This document shows positions 8,376-16,853 of a stretch of 64,000 bases of DNA, piece by piece. How positions within the stretch are numbered: position 1 is the first letter of the stretch; each line of letters opens with the position of its first letter. The DNA lies in assembly GCF_034377145.1 (NCBI RefSeq), contig NZ_CP139707.1, forward strand, positions 629,001-693,000, given 5' to 3'. The position numbers and the translations under genes are program-made. This stretch comes from Sulfitobacter sp. OXR-159. Lineage in GTDB: Bacteria; Pseudomonadota; Alphaproteobacteria; Rhodobacterales; Rhodobacteraceae. The notes under the pieces are model-generated. The model did not search any database. It was not told where the DNA came from and saw nothing but the letters and a program-made list of their open reading frames with translations.

Positions 8376-8914
8376 GCAGGATCGACGACAGCCGGGATTT
8401 TATTCCCGTAAGAATCGCTGTGCTGACCGTCTCGGACAGTCGCAGCTTGGCCGAGGACCGCTCGGGTGATGTGCTGGTCGGACGGATCGAAGCGGCGGGC
8501 CATGTGCTGGCCGCGCGCGAGATCGTGACCGACGACCGCCCCGCCATTGCGGCGCAACTGCGCGACTGGTGCGCGGACCCTGAGATTGACGTGGTGATCA
8601 GCACCGGCGGCACCGGCCTTACCGGGCGCGACGTAACGGTCGAGGCGCACCGCGATGTCTATGAGAAAGAGATCGATGCTTTCGGCACGGTCTTTACCAT
8701 GATCTCGATGGAGAAGATCGGCACCAGCGCGGTGCAAAGCCGGGCGACGGGTGGCGTTGCGCAGGGAACGTATTTATTCGCGCTGCCGGGCAGCCCGGGG
8801 GCCTGCAAAGACGCATGGGACGGCATCCTGCTTAAGCAGTTGGACTACCGCCACATGCCCTGCAATTTCGTTGAGATCATGCCCCGGTTGGACGAGCATC
8901 AGCGCCGCAAGTAG
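8372..8914 (+). CDS. moaB: Molybdenum cofactor biosynthesis protein B
   Basis: MoaB belongs to the MogA/MoaB family, which adenylylates molybdopterin before molybdenum insertion. The 180-residue protein has the molybdopterin-binding STGGTGLTGRD motif at about 71-81 and the LPGSPGA loop near 132, both conserved. Its start overlaps the stop of the LysE-type gene by four bases. The other molybdenum-cofactor genes of the window lie some 8 kb downstream at fdhD-mobA-mobB/moeA. Confidence 0.93.
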   Translation: MSRIDDSRDFIPVRIAVLTVSDSRSLAEDRSGDVLVGRIEAAGHVLAAREIVTDDRPAIAAQLRDWCADPEIDVVISTGGTGLTGRDVTVEAHRDVYEKEIDAFGTVFTMISMEKIGTSAVQSRATGGVAQGTYLFALPGSPGACKDAWDGILLKQLDYRHMPCNFVEIMPRLDEHQRRK

Positions 8915-8923
8915 CGCCGTAGG

Positions 8924-9736
8924 TTAGCCAGAGGTGCAGCCCGTGATCTCGACCGCGTGGTTCTTGCCGATCACCGTGATCCGAATGGCGGACCGGTCGA
9001 GTGCCAGCGCCGTGCCGTTCTCGGCGATCATCTCGCCGCTGGCGACAAGCGTATTGCCCGACCGCTGGCTGTCCATCTCGCTCATCCACATGTTGGGGTT
9101 GCCGGGCTCAATGACCACGGTCTCCTTACCCCCGGCAGAGGGCAGGGCCAGCCGGGTTTCGATCTCCAGCCCCCGCGCGGTGGGGCGCAGGCTGCATTGG
9201 GCGCTTTTCAATCCAGCCTCGGCACCGGAATAGGGTCGCGCTGCTAAAGCGGCGGCGATGGCCGGGGTGGGCTGGCTGCCACGGGTGTCGAGCAGGGCGC
9301 GCAGGTGGATGGTTTGCGGCAGGCAGATGTCACTGCACACGCCAAGGTCGATGCTGGCGTCCAAGCTTACCGGGGCACCGGGGCGGCGCGGCGTGATGGT
9401 CAGCGGCAGGATGACTTCGCGCGCATAGCCGATGGAGTTCACCCCGCCTTGGTCAAAGACCTTGGGCGCGGGCCATGTGATCTGCACGTCGCGCAGGTTG
9501 TCCGAGCCGGACCAGTCGAACTCTGGCGGGATGCCTGCGTCACCGGGGCTGCGCCAATAGGTCTTCCACCCCGGTGCCATGCGCAGCCGGATCGCCGCCA
9601 CCCGCCGCCCGTCAGACTGTTGCCAACCCGTGAGCAGATCACCCTGCAACGGCGTGCCGACACCGTCCTGTGCGGCGGCAGGCAGGGCAAGGGCAAGGCA
9701 GGAAAGAACGGCGGAGAAGAGGCGCGATATATTCAT
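8924..9736 (-). CDS. Periplasmic DsbD/ScsB-like N-terminal domain protein
   Basis: The 270-residue product begins with a clear signal peptide ending near AAAQD, so it is periplasmic. The body resembles the N-terminal thiol-disulfide domain of DsbD/ScsB, including [12 protein letters not shown] near 57-68 and a cysteine pair in [10 protein letters not shown] (Cys134 and Cys138). The transmembrane and thioredoxin domains of full DsbD are absent, so it must receive electrons from another protein such as CcdA. It is convergent with moaB; a target in periplasmic redox homeostasis is inferred from the domain only. Confidence 0.8.
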   Translation of the reverse strand: MNISRLFSAVLSCLALALPAAAQDGVGTPLQGDLLTGWQQSDGRRVAAIRLRMAPGWKTYWRSPGDAGIPPEFDWSGSDNLRDVQITWPAPKVFDQGGVNSIGYAREVILPLTITPRRPGAPVSLDASIDLGVCSDICLPQTIHLRALLDTRGSQPTPAIAAALAARPYSGAEAGLKSAQCSLRPTARGLEIETRLALPSAGGKETVVIEPGNPNMWMSEMDSQRSGNTLVASGEMIAENGTALALDRSAIRITVIGKNHAVEITGCTSG

Positions 9737-9885
9737 GGGGTCTTGATGGGGTATCCATCTGCGCCTGCCAAGTCACATTTGCATTATCCATGTTTCGCCG
9801 ATGGGACGGGCGGCGGGCGGCATCTCTTGTTTTGTGGGGCGCAAGCGGCCATGTTCAAAGAAAGGTTACCTTCAGGAGGTGGGCG

Positions 9886-10455
9886 TTGACGGGTCAGACA
9901 ATGGAACTGACGGGCAAGCTGCTGGTCGCGATGCCGGGCATGGGCGATCCACGTTTCGCCCATTCCGTGATCTATCTTTCCGCGCATTCAGAACAGGGCG
10001 CCATGGGGCTGATGGTCAATAAACCCGCCCCGGAACTGCGCCTCTCGGATGTGCTGGATCAATTGGTCGATGACACGCCGCCGCAGGCGAAATCTCTGGC
10101 GGTGCATTTCGGCGGCCCGGTCGAGACGGGGCGTGGCTTTGTGCTGCATTCCGATGAATACCGCTCTGCCCTTGAAACGCTGCGGGTCGGCGATGGCATT
10201 GCGCTGACCGCCACGCGCGACATCCTAGAAGACATCGCGACCGGCAAGGGGCCAGAGCGCGCGCAGTTGATGCTGGGCTATGCGGGCTGGGGGCCGGGGC
10301 AGCTGGAGGGCGAGATTGCGCAGAACGGCTGGCTGACCTGCGAAGCCTCGCCAGAGGTGATCTTTGACCTGCCGGATGCTGAGAAATGGGGCGCGGCGCT
10401 CAAAACGCTTGGCATCGACCCCTTGGGGCTCTCGGCCTCAGCCGGCCATGCCTAG
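9886..10455 (+). CDS. YqgE/AlgH family protein (DUF179)
   Basis: The 189-residue protein is a YqgE/AlgH family member; its biochemical role is unknown. The family signatures [15 protein letters not shown] near the start, [10 protein letters not shown] and [11 protein letters not shown] are all present. A strong AGGAGGT at 9874-9880 lies five bases before a TTG at 9886, while the first ATG (9901) would be 20 bases away. I therefore chose the TTG start. Its stop codon shares the four bases CTAG with the stop of the convergent tsaC gene. Confidence 0.9.
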   Translation: MTGQTMELTGKLLVAMPGMGDPRFAHSVIYLSAHSEQGAMGLMVNKPAPELRLSDVLDQLVDDTPPQAKSLAVHFGGPVETGRGFVLHSDEYRSALETLRVGDGIALTATRDILEDIATGKGPERAQLMLGYAGWGPGQLEGEIAQNGWLTCEASPEVIFDLPDAEKWGAALKTLGIDPLGLSASAGHA

Positions 10456-11384
10456 CGCGGCGCGGCGGCGCGGGCCAGACGGTCGTTGATTGCGCGGCCC
10501 AACCCGTGATTGGGGATCGGTGCCACAGCGATTTGCTGACCGGTCGCGTCAAGCTGGTGCAGATGGTCGAAAAGGTTCGCCGCAGCCTCGGTTAAATCGC
10601 CAGCAGGTGAGAGGTTGAGATCACAGATCATCGTCCCAAAGCCAAGCAGCACTTCGCCCGGCCCGGCCGTTTCTGCATCCAACCGCACAGCCGCGCCGGG
10701 GGCGTAGTGGGAGGCCAACTGCCCCGGTGCGATGATCTCTGCCCCATCTACGATCTCGAGCGTTTGTCCGAGCGCCGCTTCAATCGCCTCACTCGGCAGG
10801 CCGCCTGCGCGGAGCAGGGCGGGGCGGGGACCGTTCAGACCGAGGATCGTGCTTTCCAAACCAACAGTGCAGGCGCCGTCATCCAGTACCGCCGCGATCT
10901 TACCGTCGAGGCCCGCCAGCACATGCGCAGCCGTGGTCGCGCTGATCTTGCCCGAGGGGTTGGCCGAGGGCGCGGCCACGGGACCATCGAGTGCCTGCAA
11001 GACCTGCCGCATGGTGGGGTGGGCTGGCACGCGCACCGCAAGGCTGGGCAATCCCGCCGTGACCAGTGACGACAGCCCGCTGTCGGGTTTGAGCGGTAAG
11101 ACCAATGTCAGCGCGCCGGGCCAAAAGGCCTGCGCCAACCGGTCGGCCTCGTCCGTCCACTTAACGTATCGTTTGGCCGTCTCGATATCCGGCAAATGCA
11201 CGATCAGCGGATTGAAGCTGGGCCGCCCCTTGGCGGCATAGATGCCCGCGACGGCTTCCCCATTGCGGGCATCCGCGCCAAGGCCATAGACCGTCTCGGT
11301 CGGCAGAGCGACCAGCGCACCGTCTTGCAGCAGCTTCGCCGCGCGGGCGATGCCTTGAGCCGTGGGGGGCAGCGTCTCGGTCAT
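10452..11384 (-). CDS. tsaC: L-threonylcarbamoyladenylate synthase, two-domain Sua5 type
   Basis: This enzyme forms threonylcarbamoyl-AMP from threonine, bicarbonate and ATP for the t6A37 modification of ANN-decoding tRNAs. The 310-residue length shows the longer Sua5 form. The YrdC domain (about 1-200) has [10 protein letters not shown] near 30, KGRPSFNPL near 54 and SANPSGKIS near 148. The linker SHYAPGA near 235 leads into the C-terminal Sua5 domain. I chose the ATG at 11384; the upstream in-frame extension looks non-coding and would run into the promoter region of the divergent acyl-CoA dehydrogenase. Confidence 0.93.
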   Translation of the reverse strand: MTETLPPTAQGIARAAKLLQDGALVALPTETVYGLGADARNGEAVAGIYAAKGRPSFNPLIVHLPDIETAKRYVKWTDEADRLAQAFWPGALTLVLPLKPDSGLSSLVTAGLPSLAVRVPAHPTMRQVLQALDGPVAAPSANPSGKISATTAAHVLAGLDGKIAAVLDDGACTVGLESTILGLNGPRPALLRAGGLPSEAIEAALGQTLEIVDGAEIIAPGQLASHYAPGAAVRLDAETAGPGEVLLGFGTMICDLNLSPAGDLTEAAANLFDHLHQLDATGQQIAVAPIPNHGLGRAINDRLARAAAPR

Positions 11385-11542
11385 AGCAGGGCTAATCCTG
11401 TCTAATCCTGCAGCATCCCGTGACGCCGCGTTTGGGTTGCGGGGGGCGGCCGGGCATTTCATGCTGGCGGCAACATAAACCAGCCTTTATCAGGGCCATG
11501 TCAGGCTTGCCAGATCAAGCGCGCCTTTCAGGAGGATATGAT

Positions 11543-13270
11543 ATGCCGTACCGCGCCGCCGTGGATGACTACCGTTTTCTCATTGAGGACGTACTGGATT
11601 TCGCAACGCTCCGTGCCACCGACCGTTTTTCTGAAGCCAGTGAAGACGTCACCGGGGCGATCCTGTCCGAGGCGGGGCGGCTTTGCGATGATGTGCTGGC
11701 CCCGCTGCAACGCGGCGGTGATCTGCATCCCGCGAAGTTGGAGAACGGCATCGTGCGCACCTCTCCCGGTTTTGCCGAAGGCTTTGCCGCGATTGCCGAG
11801 GGCGGTTGGATCGGCATGTCGGCCGACCCTGAGTTCGGCGGCATGGGCCTGCCGATGACCCTGACCAGCGCAGTCAACGAGATGATGAGCGGCGCTTGCC
11901 TGTCTTTGCAGCTTGCGCCCCTGATGAGCCAAGGCCAGATCGAAGCGTTGGAGCATCACGCAAGCGACACGATCAAGACCCTCTACCTGCCCAAGCTGAT
12001 CTCGGGCGAATGGACCGGCACGATGAACCTGACCGAGCCGCAGGCGGGCTCGGACGTGGGTGCGCTCAGCAGCCGGGCGGAAGACAATGGCGACGGCACC
12101 TTTGCGGTCTCGGGCCAGAAAATCTATATCTCTTGGGGCGATAATGATTTTGCGGGCAATGTCTGCCATCTGGTGTTGGCCCGCCTGCCGGGCGCACCTG
12201 CGGGCACCAAGGGGATCAGCCTGTTCCTCGTGCCGAAGTTCATTCCGGATGAGAATGGGGAGCCGGGTCAGCGCAATGGCGTGAGCGTGGTCAGCCTTGA
12301 GCATAAGATGGGCCTGCACGGCTCTCCCACCGCGGTGATGCAATATGACAATGCCACCGGCTGGATCATTGGCCGCGAGGGTGGCGGCATGGCGGCAATG
12401 TTCACCATGATGAACAACGCCCGGCTTGGCGTGGGGGAGCAGGGCATCGGCGCGGCCGAAGGGGCCTATCAACTGGCGCTGGACTACGCGCTGGAGCGCA
12501 AGCAGGGGCGGTCGCCTGTTGAGGGTGGCACCGGGACCATCGTGGATCACGCCGACGTGCGCCGGATGCTGCTGAGCATGAAAGCCGATATCTTTGCCTC
12601 TCGTGCCATCGCGCTGAGCTGTGCCTATGCCAGCGATATGGCGCGCGCCGGGCAGGGCGACGAATGGGCGGCGCGGGCAGCCTTCCTGACGCCAATCACC
12701 AAGGCTTTTGGGACCGACGTAGGCATGAGCGTTGCCGAGATGGGTGTGCAGGTGCACGGCGGCATGGGTTTTATCGAGGAAACCGGCGCCGCGCAGTTCA
12801 GCCGCGATGTGCGTGTCACGGCGATCTATGAGGGCACCAACGGCATTCAAGCGATGGACCTTGTGGGCCGCAAAATGATGGACGGCGGCGAGGCGGCGAA
12901 CCGGCTGCTGGATGAGATCGAAGCCGATGCCGAGACTGCACGCGACCCGTTCCCGCGCATGGCCGATGCCGTCTGGCAAGCCAGCGAGACCCTGCGCGAA
13001 GCGACTGAATGGATGACCGCGCAAAAGGACATGAACGAACGCTTCGCCGGGGCCGTGCCTTACCTGCGCGCCTTTGCCCGTGTGCTGGGCGGGCATCTGC
13101 ATTTGCAAGCCGCCATGGCCGAGAAAGCCGCAGGCGGCAGCGGTGCACGTGAAAAGCTGGCGCGATTTTACATCCAACGCCTCTTGCCCGAGCATCAGGG
13201 GCTGCTGGCCCATGCGCAGGCGGGGGCCGAAGACCTCTATGCGCTTGATGTCGAAGACCTGAGAAGCTGA
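11543..13270 (+). CDS. Acyl-CoA dehydrogenase, long DmdC-like type
   Basis: The 575-residue protein is a FAD-dependent acyl-CoA dehydrogenase with the extra C-terminal domain of the roughly 590-residue subfamily. NLTEPQAGSDVGAL near 155, the flavin-contacting YISWGDND near 195, GGMGFIEETGAAQ near 410 and RVTAIYEGTNGIQAMD near 425 are diagnostic. The start is set by AGGAGG at 11530-11535, seven bases before the ATG at 11543. In marine roseobacters related proteins include the methylmercaptopropionyl-CoA dehydrogenase DmdC, but several paralogues exist, so the acyl substrate is unknown. It overlaps the MBL hydrolase gene by one base. Confidence 0.9.
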   Translation: MPYRAAVDDYRFLIEDVLDFATLRATDRFSEASEDVTGAILSEAGRLCDDVLAPLQRGGDLHPAKLENGIVRTSPGFAEGFAAIAEGGWIGMSADPEFGGMGLPMTLTSAVNEMMSGACLSLQLAPLMSQGQIEALEHHASDTIKTLYLPKLISGEWTGTMNLTEPQAGSDVGALSSRAEDNGDGTFAVSGQKIYISWGDNDFAGNVCHLVLARLPGAPAGTKGISLFLVPKFIPDENGEPGQRNGVSVVSLEHKMGLHGSPTAVMQYDNATGWIIGREGGGMAAMFTMMNNARLGVGEQGIGAAEGAYQLALDYALERKQGRSPVEGGTGTIVDHADVRRMLLSMKADIFASRAIALSCAYASDMARAGQGDEWAARAAFLTPITKAFGTDVGMSVAEMGVQVHGGMGFIEETGAAQFSRDVRVTAIYEGTNGIQAMDLVGRKMMDGGEAANRLLDEIEADAETARDPFPRMADAVWQASETLREATEWMTAQKDMNERFAGAVPYLRAFARVLGGHLHLQAAMAEKAAGGSGAREKLARFYIQRLLPEHQGLLAHAQAGAEDLYALDVEDLRS

Positions 13271-14346
13271 TGACAGAACAGGCCACCCTCTCCGCCACCA
13301 CGCCGAAACCGCCCAAGGGGCTGCGCTATCCATGGGACGTGCCCCCCGCCGAGGGGGAGGCGATAGAAGTGGCGCCGGGGGGGCTTTGGTTCCGCCTGCC
13401 GCTGCCGATGAAGCTGGATCACGTCAACGTCTATGCGCTGGACGAAGGTGACAGCTGGACGGTGATCGACACCGGTTTCGCTTCGCGCCGGGCAAAGGAC
13501 ATCTGGCAGGGGCTGATGGCCGGACCGCTGGGCCGCAAACCGATCTCGCGCGTGGTCGTCACCCATCATCACCCCGATCACATCGGCCTTGCCGGTTGGT
13601 TGCAGACGGAGCATGGCGCGGAACTGGTCACCACACGGACCGCATGGCTCACCGCGCGGATGCTGACGCTGGACGTGCAAGAGGTGCCGGTCGCCGAATC
13701 CCTGTCGTTTTATCGTAAAGCGGGCATGGCGGCGGAACTCTACGACAAACGCGCCAACGAACGACCTTTCAATTTTTCCGACGTGGTGGCCCCGCTGCCG
13801 CTAGGCTTCACCCGGATCCGGCAGGATGACGTGATCCGTATGGGCGGGCGCGATTGGGATGTGCATATCGGCAATGGCCATGCGCCCGAACACGCCACCT
13901 TCTGGAGCCGGGATGACAATTTGGTGATCGCGGGGGATCAAATCCTGCCCTCCATCAGCCCCAACATCGGCGTCTACCCGACGGAGCCCATGGCCGACCC
14001 CATCGGCGAATGGCTTGAGGCTTGCGAGCGTTTCCTGCCCTTGGCCCGCGAGGATCATCTGGTACTTGGCGGGCACAAACTGCCCTTCACCGGCCTGCCG
14101 ACGCGGCTCAAGCAGTTGATCGAGAACCACCACAGCGCCCTGCGCCGCCTGCTGGCCTATATCGACACGCCGAAATCGGCCTCGGAATGTTTCGCGCCGC
14201 TGTTCAAGCGCAGCATTGGCGAGGCGGAATATGGCCTCGCACTGGTTGAAGCCGTCGCCCATCTGAGCCACCTTTACCAAGCCGGAGAGGCCACGCGCGT
14301 GCTGCGTGAGGCAGACGGCGCATGGGTGTATCAGCGCAAGGGGTGA
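13270..14346 (+). CDS. MBL-fold metallo-hydrolase
   Basis: The 358-residue protein has the metallo-beta-lactamase zinc motif THHHPDH near residue 98, a downstream histidine in GNGHAPEHATF near 201, and the DQILPSISPNIG and GGHKLPF segments that complete the metal site. It probably hydrolyses a thioester or ester. The one-base overlap with the acyl-CoA dehydrogenase gene (TGATG) indicates coupled translation, which suggests a role in the same acyl-CoA pathway, but the substrate is not visible. A winged-helix-like tail follows the hydrolase domain. Confidence 0.88.
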   Translation: MTEQATLSATTPKPPKGLRYPWDVPPAEGEAIEVAPGGLWFRLPLPMKLDHVNVYALDEGDSWTVIDTGFASRRAKDIWQGLMAGPLGRKPISRVVVTHHHPDHIGLAGWLQTEHGAELVTTRTAWLTARMLTLDVQEVPVAESLSFYRKAGMAAELYDKRANERPFNFSDVVAPLPLGFTRIRQDDVIRMGGRDWDVHIGNGHAPEHATFWSRDDNLVIAGDQILPSISPNIGVYPTEPMADPIGEWLEACERFLPLAREDHLVLGGHKLPFTGLPTRLKQLIENHHSALRRLLAYIDTPKSASECFAPLFKRSIGEAEYGLALVEAVAHLSHLYQAGEATRVLREADGAWVYQRKG

Positions 14347-14349
14347 GCG

Positions 14350-14808
14350 ATGGGCGATGAGGTGAAAACGGCGGCCGAAGCCTATGAGGAGGCCGCATTG
14401 CCGCGCATGCATGAGGTGCATACAGGCGCGGATCAGCCCAAGTCAGGCGACCAGCCGCTGCCCAAATCGGTAACTGACAAGCCGGTGAAACAGAAGTCGC
14501 CCGCGCAATGGGCCTATGAGCGGGTCGTGCTTTATCTCAAGAATTTTGAAGAAAAGCTCGACAACGACCATGAGGCGGCGATTGGCTTTGCCGGGGGCGA
14601 CGCCGGGGTGCTGCGGATCGAAGGCATGGGGTATTTCGACCCCGACATCATCACTTTTTACGGCGTCGATCCGGCAGGGGCGCGGGCGCAATTGGTGCAG
14701 CATGTGGGGCAGTTAAACGTGATGTTGCGGGCCCTGCCAAAGAAAGTGCCCGATGCCGCACCGCAAAGGATCGGCTTTCGTTTGGTCGCCGATCTGGAAG
14801 AGACCTGA
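14350..14808 (+). CDS. Conserved hypothetical protein (DUF6173-like)
   Basis: The 152-residue protein has no signal peptide or membrane segment. A low-complexity charged N-terminal third (about 1-48) precedes a compact domain beginning PAQWAYERVVLYLKNFE and containing the aspartate-rich FDPDIITFYGVD. This resembles the DUF6173 family of alphaproteobacteria, whose function is unknown; the family assignment is from memory of the motif order. The gene starts three bases after the MBL hydrolase stop and is probably co-transcribed with it. A nine-pair hairpin without a T-run follows the stop. Confidence 0.72.
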   Translation: MGDEVKTAAEAYEEAALPRMHEVHTGADQPKSGDQPLPKSVTDKPVKQKSPAQWAYERVVLYLKNFEEKLDNDHEAAIGFAGGDAGVLRIEGMGYFDPDIITFYGVDPAGARAQLVQHVGQLNVMLRALPKKVPDAAPQRIGFRLVADLEET

Positions 14809-14838
14809 CCTGCACGATTCTTTCGCGTGCGTGCAGGT
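14808..14838 (+). terminator. Possible terminator hairpin after the 14350-14808 gene
   Basis: ACCTGCACG and CGTGCAGGT form a perfect nine-pair stem around a 13-base loop directly at the stop codon. No T-run follows, so intrinsic termination is uncertain. The remainder of the gap to 14963 is AT-richer and presumably holds the promoter of the oxidase micro-subunit gene. Confidence 0.45.
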
Positions 14839-14963
14839 GCAAGATTCCCCTATAACGCGCAGTTTCCCGTATTGCTAGTATGGTTTTCTGATTATCATCC
14901 CCCCGTGACAGGGTGTTACGAATAGGTTAATCAGCGCCAACAGATTGTCTTAGGGAGACGAAA

Positions 14964-15098
14964 ATGGCTGAACACGAACACGGCAGCATGAATTACGAAC
15001 CACAGCAAAAGACCTTTGACGGGTTCATGACCTTCGTGACGCGCAGCGCCGTTGTCATCCTGGCGATCCTGGTTCTGCTGGCGATCTTTGCCGGTTGA
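14964..15098 (+). CDS. aa3-type cytochrome c oxidase subunit IV
   Basis: This 44-residue protein begins with MAEHEHGSMNYEPQQKTFDG, then FMTFVTRSAV and a single transmembrane helix ending in LAIFAG. It is the characteristic bacterial aa3 oxidase subunit IV, seen in Paracoccus and Rhodobacter oxidase preparations as a one-helix accessory subunit packed against subunit I. It is preceded by AGGGAGA about seven bases before the ATG. The catalytic subunits are not in this window; the micro-subunit gene is commonly unlinked from them. Confidence 0.85.
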   Translation: MAEHEHGSMNYEPQQKTFDGFMTFVTRSAVVILAILVLLAIFAG

Positions 15099-15131
15099 TC
15101 ACGCCCTATCCCTGCGTGAGAGGGTAACCCT

Positions 15132-15740
15132 TTGAAAACTTTCTTGACGGCGATTGCGCTGGTAGGCGTTCTGGCTGGCTGTTCGGTGGATCAAAGCCCC
15201 GATAGCCCGCCCGACGTCGTGGCGCGTGCGGCCTATCGCTCGCCCGAGCCGCCCTCCCTCACTTTGATGACCATGGTGAACAACCGCACCGGCAGCGGCG
15301 GCCATACTGCCCTGATGGTAAACGGCTCCCAGCGGGTGATCTTTGACCCCGCCGGATCGTTCCGGGACGCGCGGATGGCCGAGCGGGGCGATGTGCTCTA
15401 TGGGGTGACGCCCGCGTGGCTGCAGGCCTATAAATCCGCCCATGCCCGCAGCACCTTTCACGTGGTCAGTCAGGAAATCCCGGTCAGCCCCGAAGTAGCC
15501 GAGCGGGCGCTTCAGTTGGTGACCTCCAACGGGGCGGTGCCCGGCGCCTTTTGCGCCAATGCCACCAGCGGTATTCTTAGCCAAATCCCCGGTTTTCAAA
15601 GCGTTGGGTCGACCTTCTATCCCGTCAAACTGCAAGAGCGGTTTGAGACCCTGCCGGGCGTGACCACGGCGAAATACTACGAAGACGATGAGGGCGACGT
15701 GATCGACGCCCTGCGTGCGGCGCAACTGGCCCGCCAGTAG
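15132..15740 (+). CDS. Lipoprotein, possible permuted papain-like (NlpC/P60-related) protein
   Basis: The 202-residue product starts with TTG and has a lipoprotein signal with lipobox LAGC (Cys17), so it should be lipid-anchored at the cell envelope. No family is certain. A conserved-looking GGHTALMVNG segment (His58) precedes FCANATSG (Cys141). This His-then-Cys order, with a hydrophobic strand after the histidine, is what circularly permuted NlpC/P60 papain-like enzymes show. If so, it could be a thiol hydrolase acting on peptidoglycan or lipids. That reading is inference from two short motifs only. Confidence 0.75.
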   Translation: MKTFLTAIALVGVLAGCSVDQSPDSPPDVVARAAYRSPEPPSLTLMTMVNNRTGSGGHTALMVNGSQRVIFDPAGSFRDARMAERGDVLYGVTPAWLQAYKSAHARSTFHVVSQEIPVSPEVAERALQLVTSNGAVPGAFCANATSGILSQIPGFQSVGSTFYPVKLQERFETLPGVTTAKYYEDDEGDVIDALRAAQLARQ

Positions 15741-15749
15741 CGCACGCGC

Positions 15750-16076
15750 TTACCCCACCAGATAGAGCATCCCATAAAGCGCCGCGGCCCCTGACAGGAT
15801 CGCGGCGAGCACGTTCTTGCTCGCCAGTCCCACACCCAGCGTGACCACCGCCGCAGTCACACGCGGCAGGTCGAACTGCCCGTCCGTGCCCGAGGGCCAA
15901 ATTACCTGCGGTGCCACCAGCGCAGGCAGAATCGCCACGGCGGTATAACGCAGATGCCGCAACAGCCACGCGGGCATCTGCTTGTTGCCGACCAATCCGG
16001 TAAAGACAAAGCGCAGGAAAAAGCTGCCCAGCCCGAGCCCAATAATCACGATCCAAAGTGAGGTTCTGTCGATCAT
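15750..16076 (-). CDS. azlD: AzlD family branched-chain amino acid exporter subunit
   Basis: The 108-residue inner-membrane protein has four hydrophobic segments and the AzlD pattern RFVFTGLVG...MPAWLLRHLRYTAVAILPAL. AzlD is the small partner of AzlC in export of branched-chain amino acids or their analogues. The ATG at 16076 overlaps the azlC stop by four bases, so the two are translationally coupled. The convergent lipoprotein gene ends ten bases away. Confidence 0.9.
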   Translation of the reverse strand: MIDRTSLWIVIIGLGLGSFFLRFVFTGLVGNKQMPAWLLRHLRYTAVAILPALVAPQVIWPSGTDGQFDLPRVTAAVVTLGVGLASKNVLAAILSGAAALYGMLYLVG

Positions 16077-16798
16077 CGTGCCGTGCTCCCGGGTTTGCGC
16101 CGTTCCATCCACGCCTCGACCTGCGCGCCGGTGATCATGCCAGCAAGCCCCGCGATGATCAGCCCAAGCGCATAGGGCACATCGACAGCGATAAGGCTCA
16201 CAACCACCGCGACCAGTGCCGCCGCCACATGGGCCAGCGTGCGAAACATCGGTGCGATCATGGCCAGAAAGGTGATCGGAATGGCAAAGTCCAGCGCCCA
16301 ACTGTCCGGCACGCTGGAGCCGACCATCGCGCCGATCAACGTGAAGATATACCAAAGCGGCACCACCGGCGTCACGGTCCCAAAGAAATAGGCCATCCGC
16401 TGCGGCACGGTCATCTCTGGCTCACGCTCATATTGGGTCATGGAAGCGACATAGGATTGATCCACCGTCATATATGCCGCCAGTGCCCGCTGCCAGATCG
16501 GGGCGCCGCCGATCCAAGGGGTCAGAGAGGCCGAATACATCGCCATGCGCAGGTTCACCGCCAGCGCCGAGGCCAGCACGATGGCCGTGGGTACGTCTTC
16601 TTGCAACAGTTGCAGCGCCGTGAATTGCGCGGCCCCGGCGATCACCACGATAGAGAATGTCAGCGTCTCGAATACGTTCAACCCGGCCTCTGTCGCCAAT
16701 AGACCAAAGAGAGAGGCGAAGGGGATGATCACCAACACAAAGGGCAATGCGTCAACGATACCTTTGCGATAGGCGGATTTGGTGGTGGTGATGGCCAT
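16073..16798 (-). CDS. azlC: AzlC family branched-chain amino acid exporter subunit
   Basis: AzlC is the large subunit of the two-component AzlCD exporter. The 241-residue protein has a run of hydrophobic segments and the family motifs GIVDALPFVLVIIPFASLFG near residue 14 and VIAGAAQFTALQLL near 52. NLRMAMYSASLTPW near 81 is also typical. It is divergent from fdhD with 55 bases between the starts. Substrate specificity beyond the family is unknown. Confidence 0.93.
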   Translation of the reverse strand: MAITTTKSAYRKGIVDALPFVLVIIPFASLFGLLATEAGLNVFETLTFSIVVIAGAAQFTALQLLQEDVPTAIVLASALAVNLRMAMYSASLTPWIGGAPIWQRALAAYMTVDQSYVASMTQYEREPEMTVPQRMAYFFGTVTPVVPLWYIFTLIGAMVGSSVPDSWALDFAIPITFLAMIAPMFRTLAHVAAALVAVVVSLIAVDVPYALGLIIAGLAGMITGAQVEAWMERRKPGSTAR

Positions 16799-16853
16799 GA
16801 CGAACTCTTAAATATAATGTCAAAGGCTTAGACCTAACCGGAAGGGGATACAA

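Noticed and set aside
11528..13333. A 601-codon reverse-strand frame opposite the acyl-CoA dehydrogenase gene
   Set aside because: The sense gene has clear family motifs and a strong ribosome-binding site; the antisense frame has neither.
13801..14421. Reverse-strand frame opposite the MBL hydrolase gene
   Set aside because: It is antisense to a gene with a complete THHHPDH zinc motif and carries no recognisable domain.
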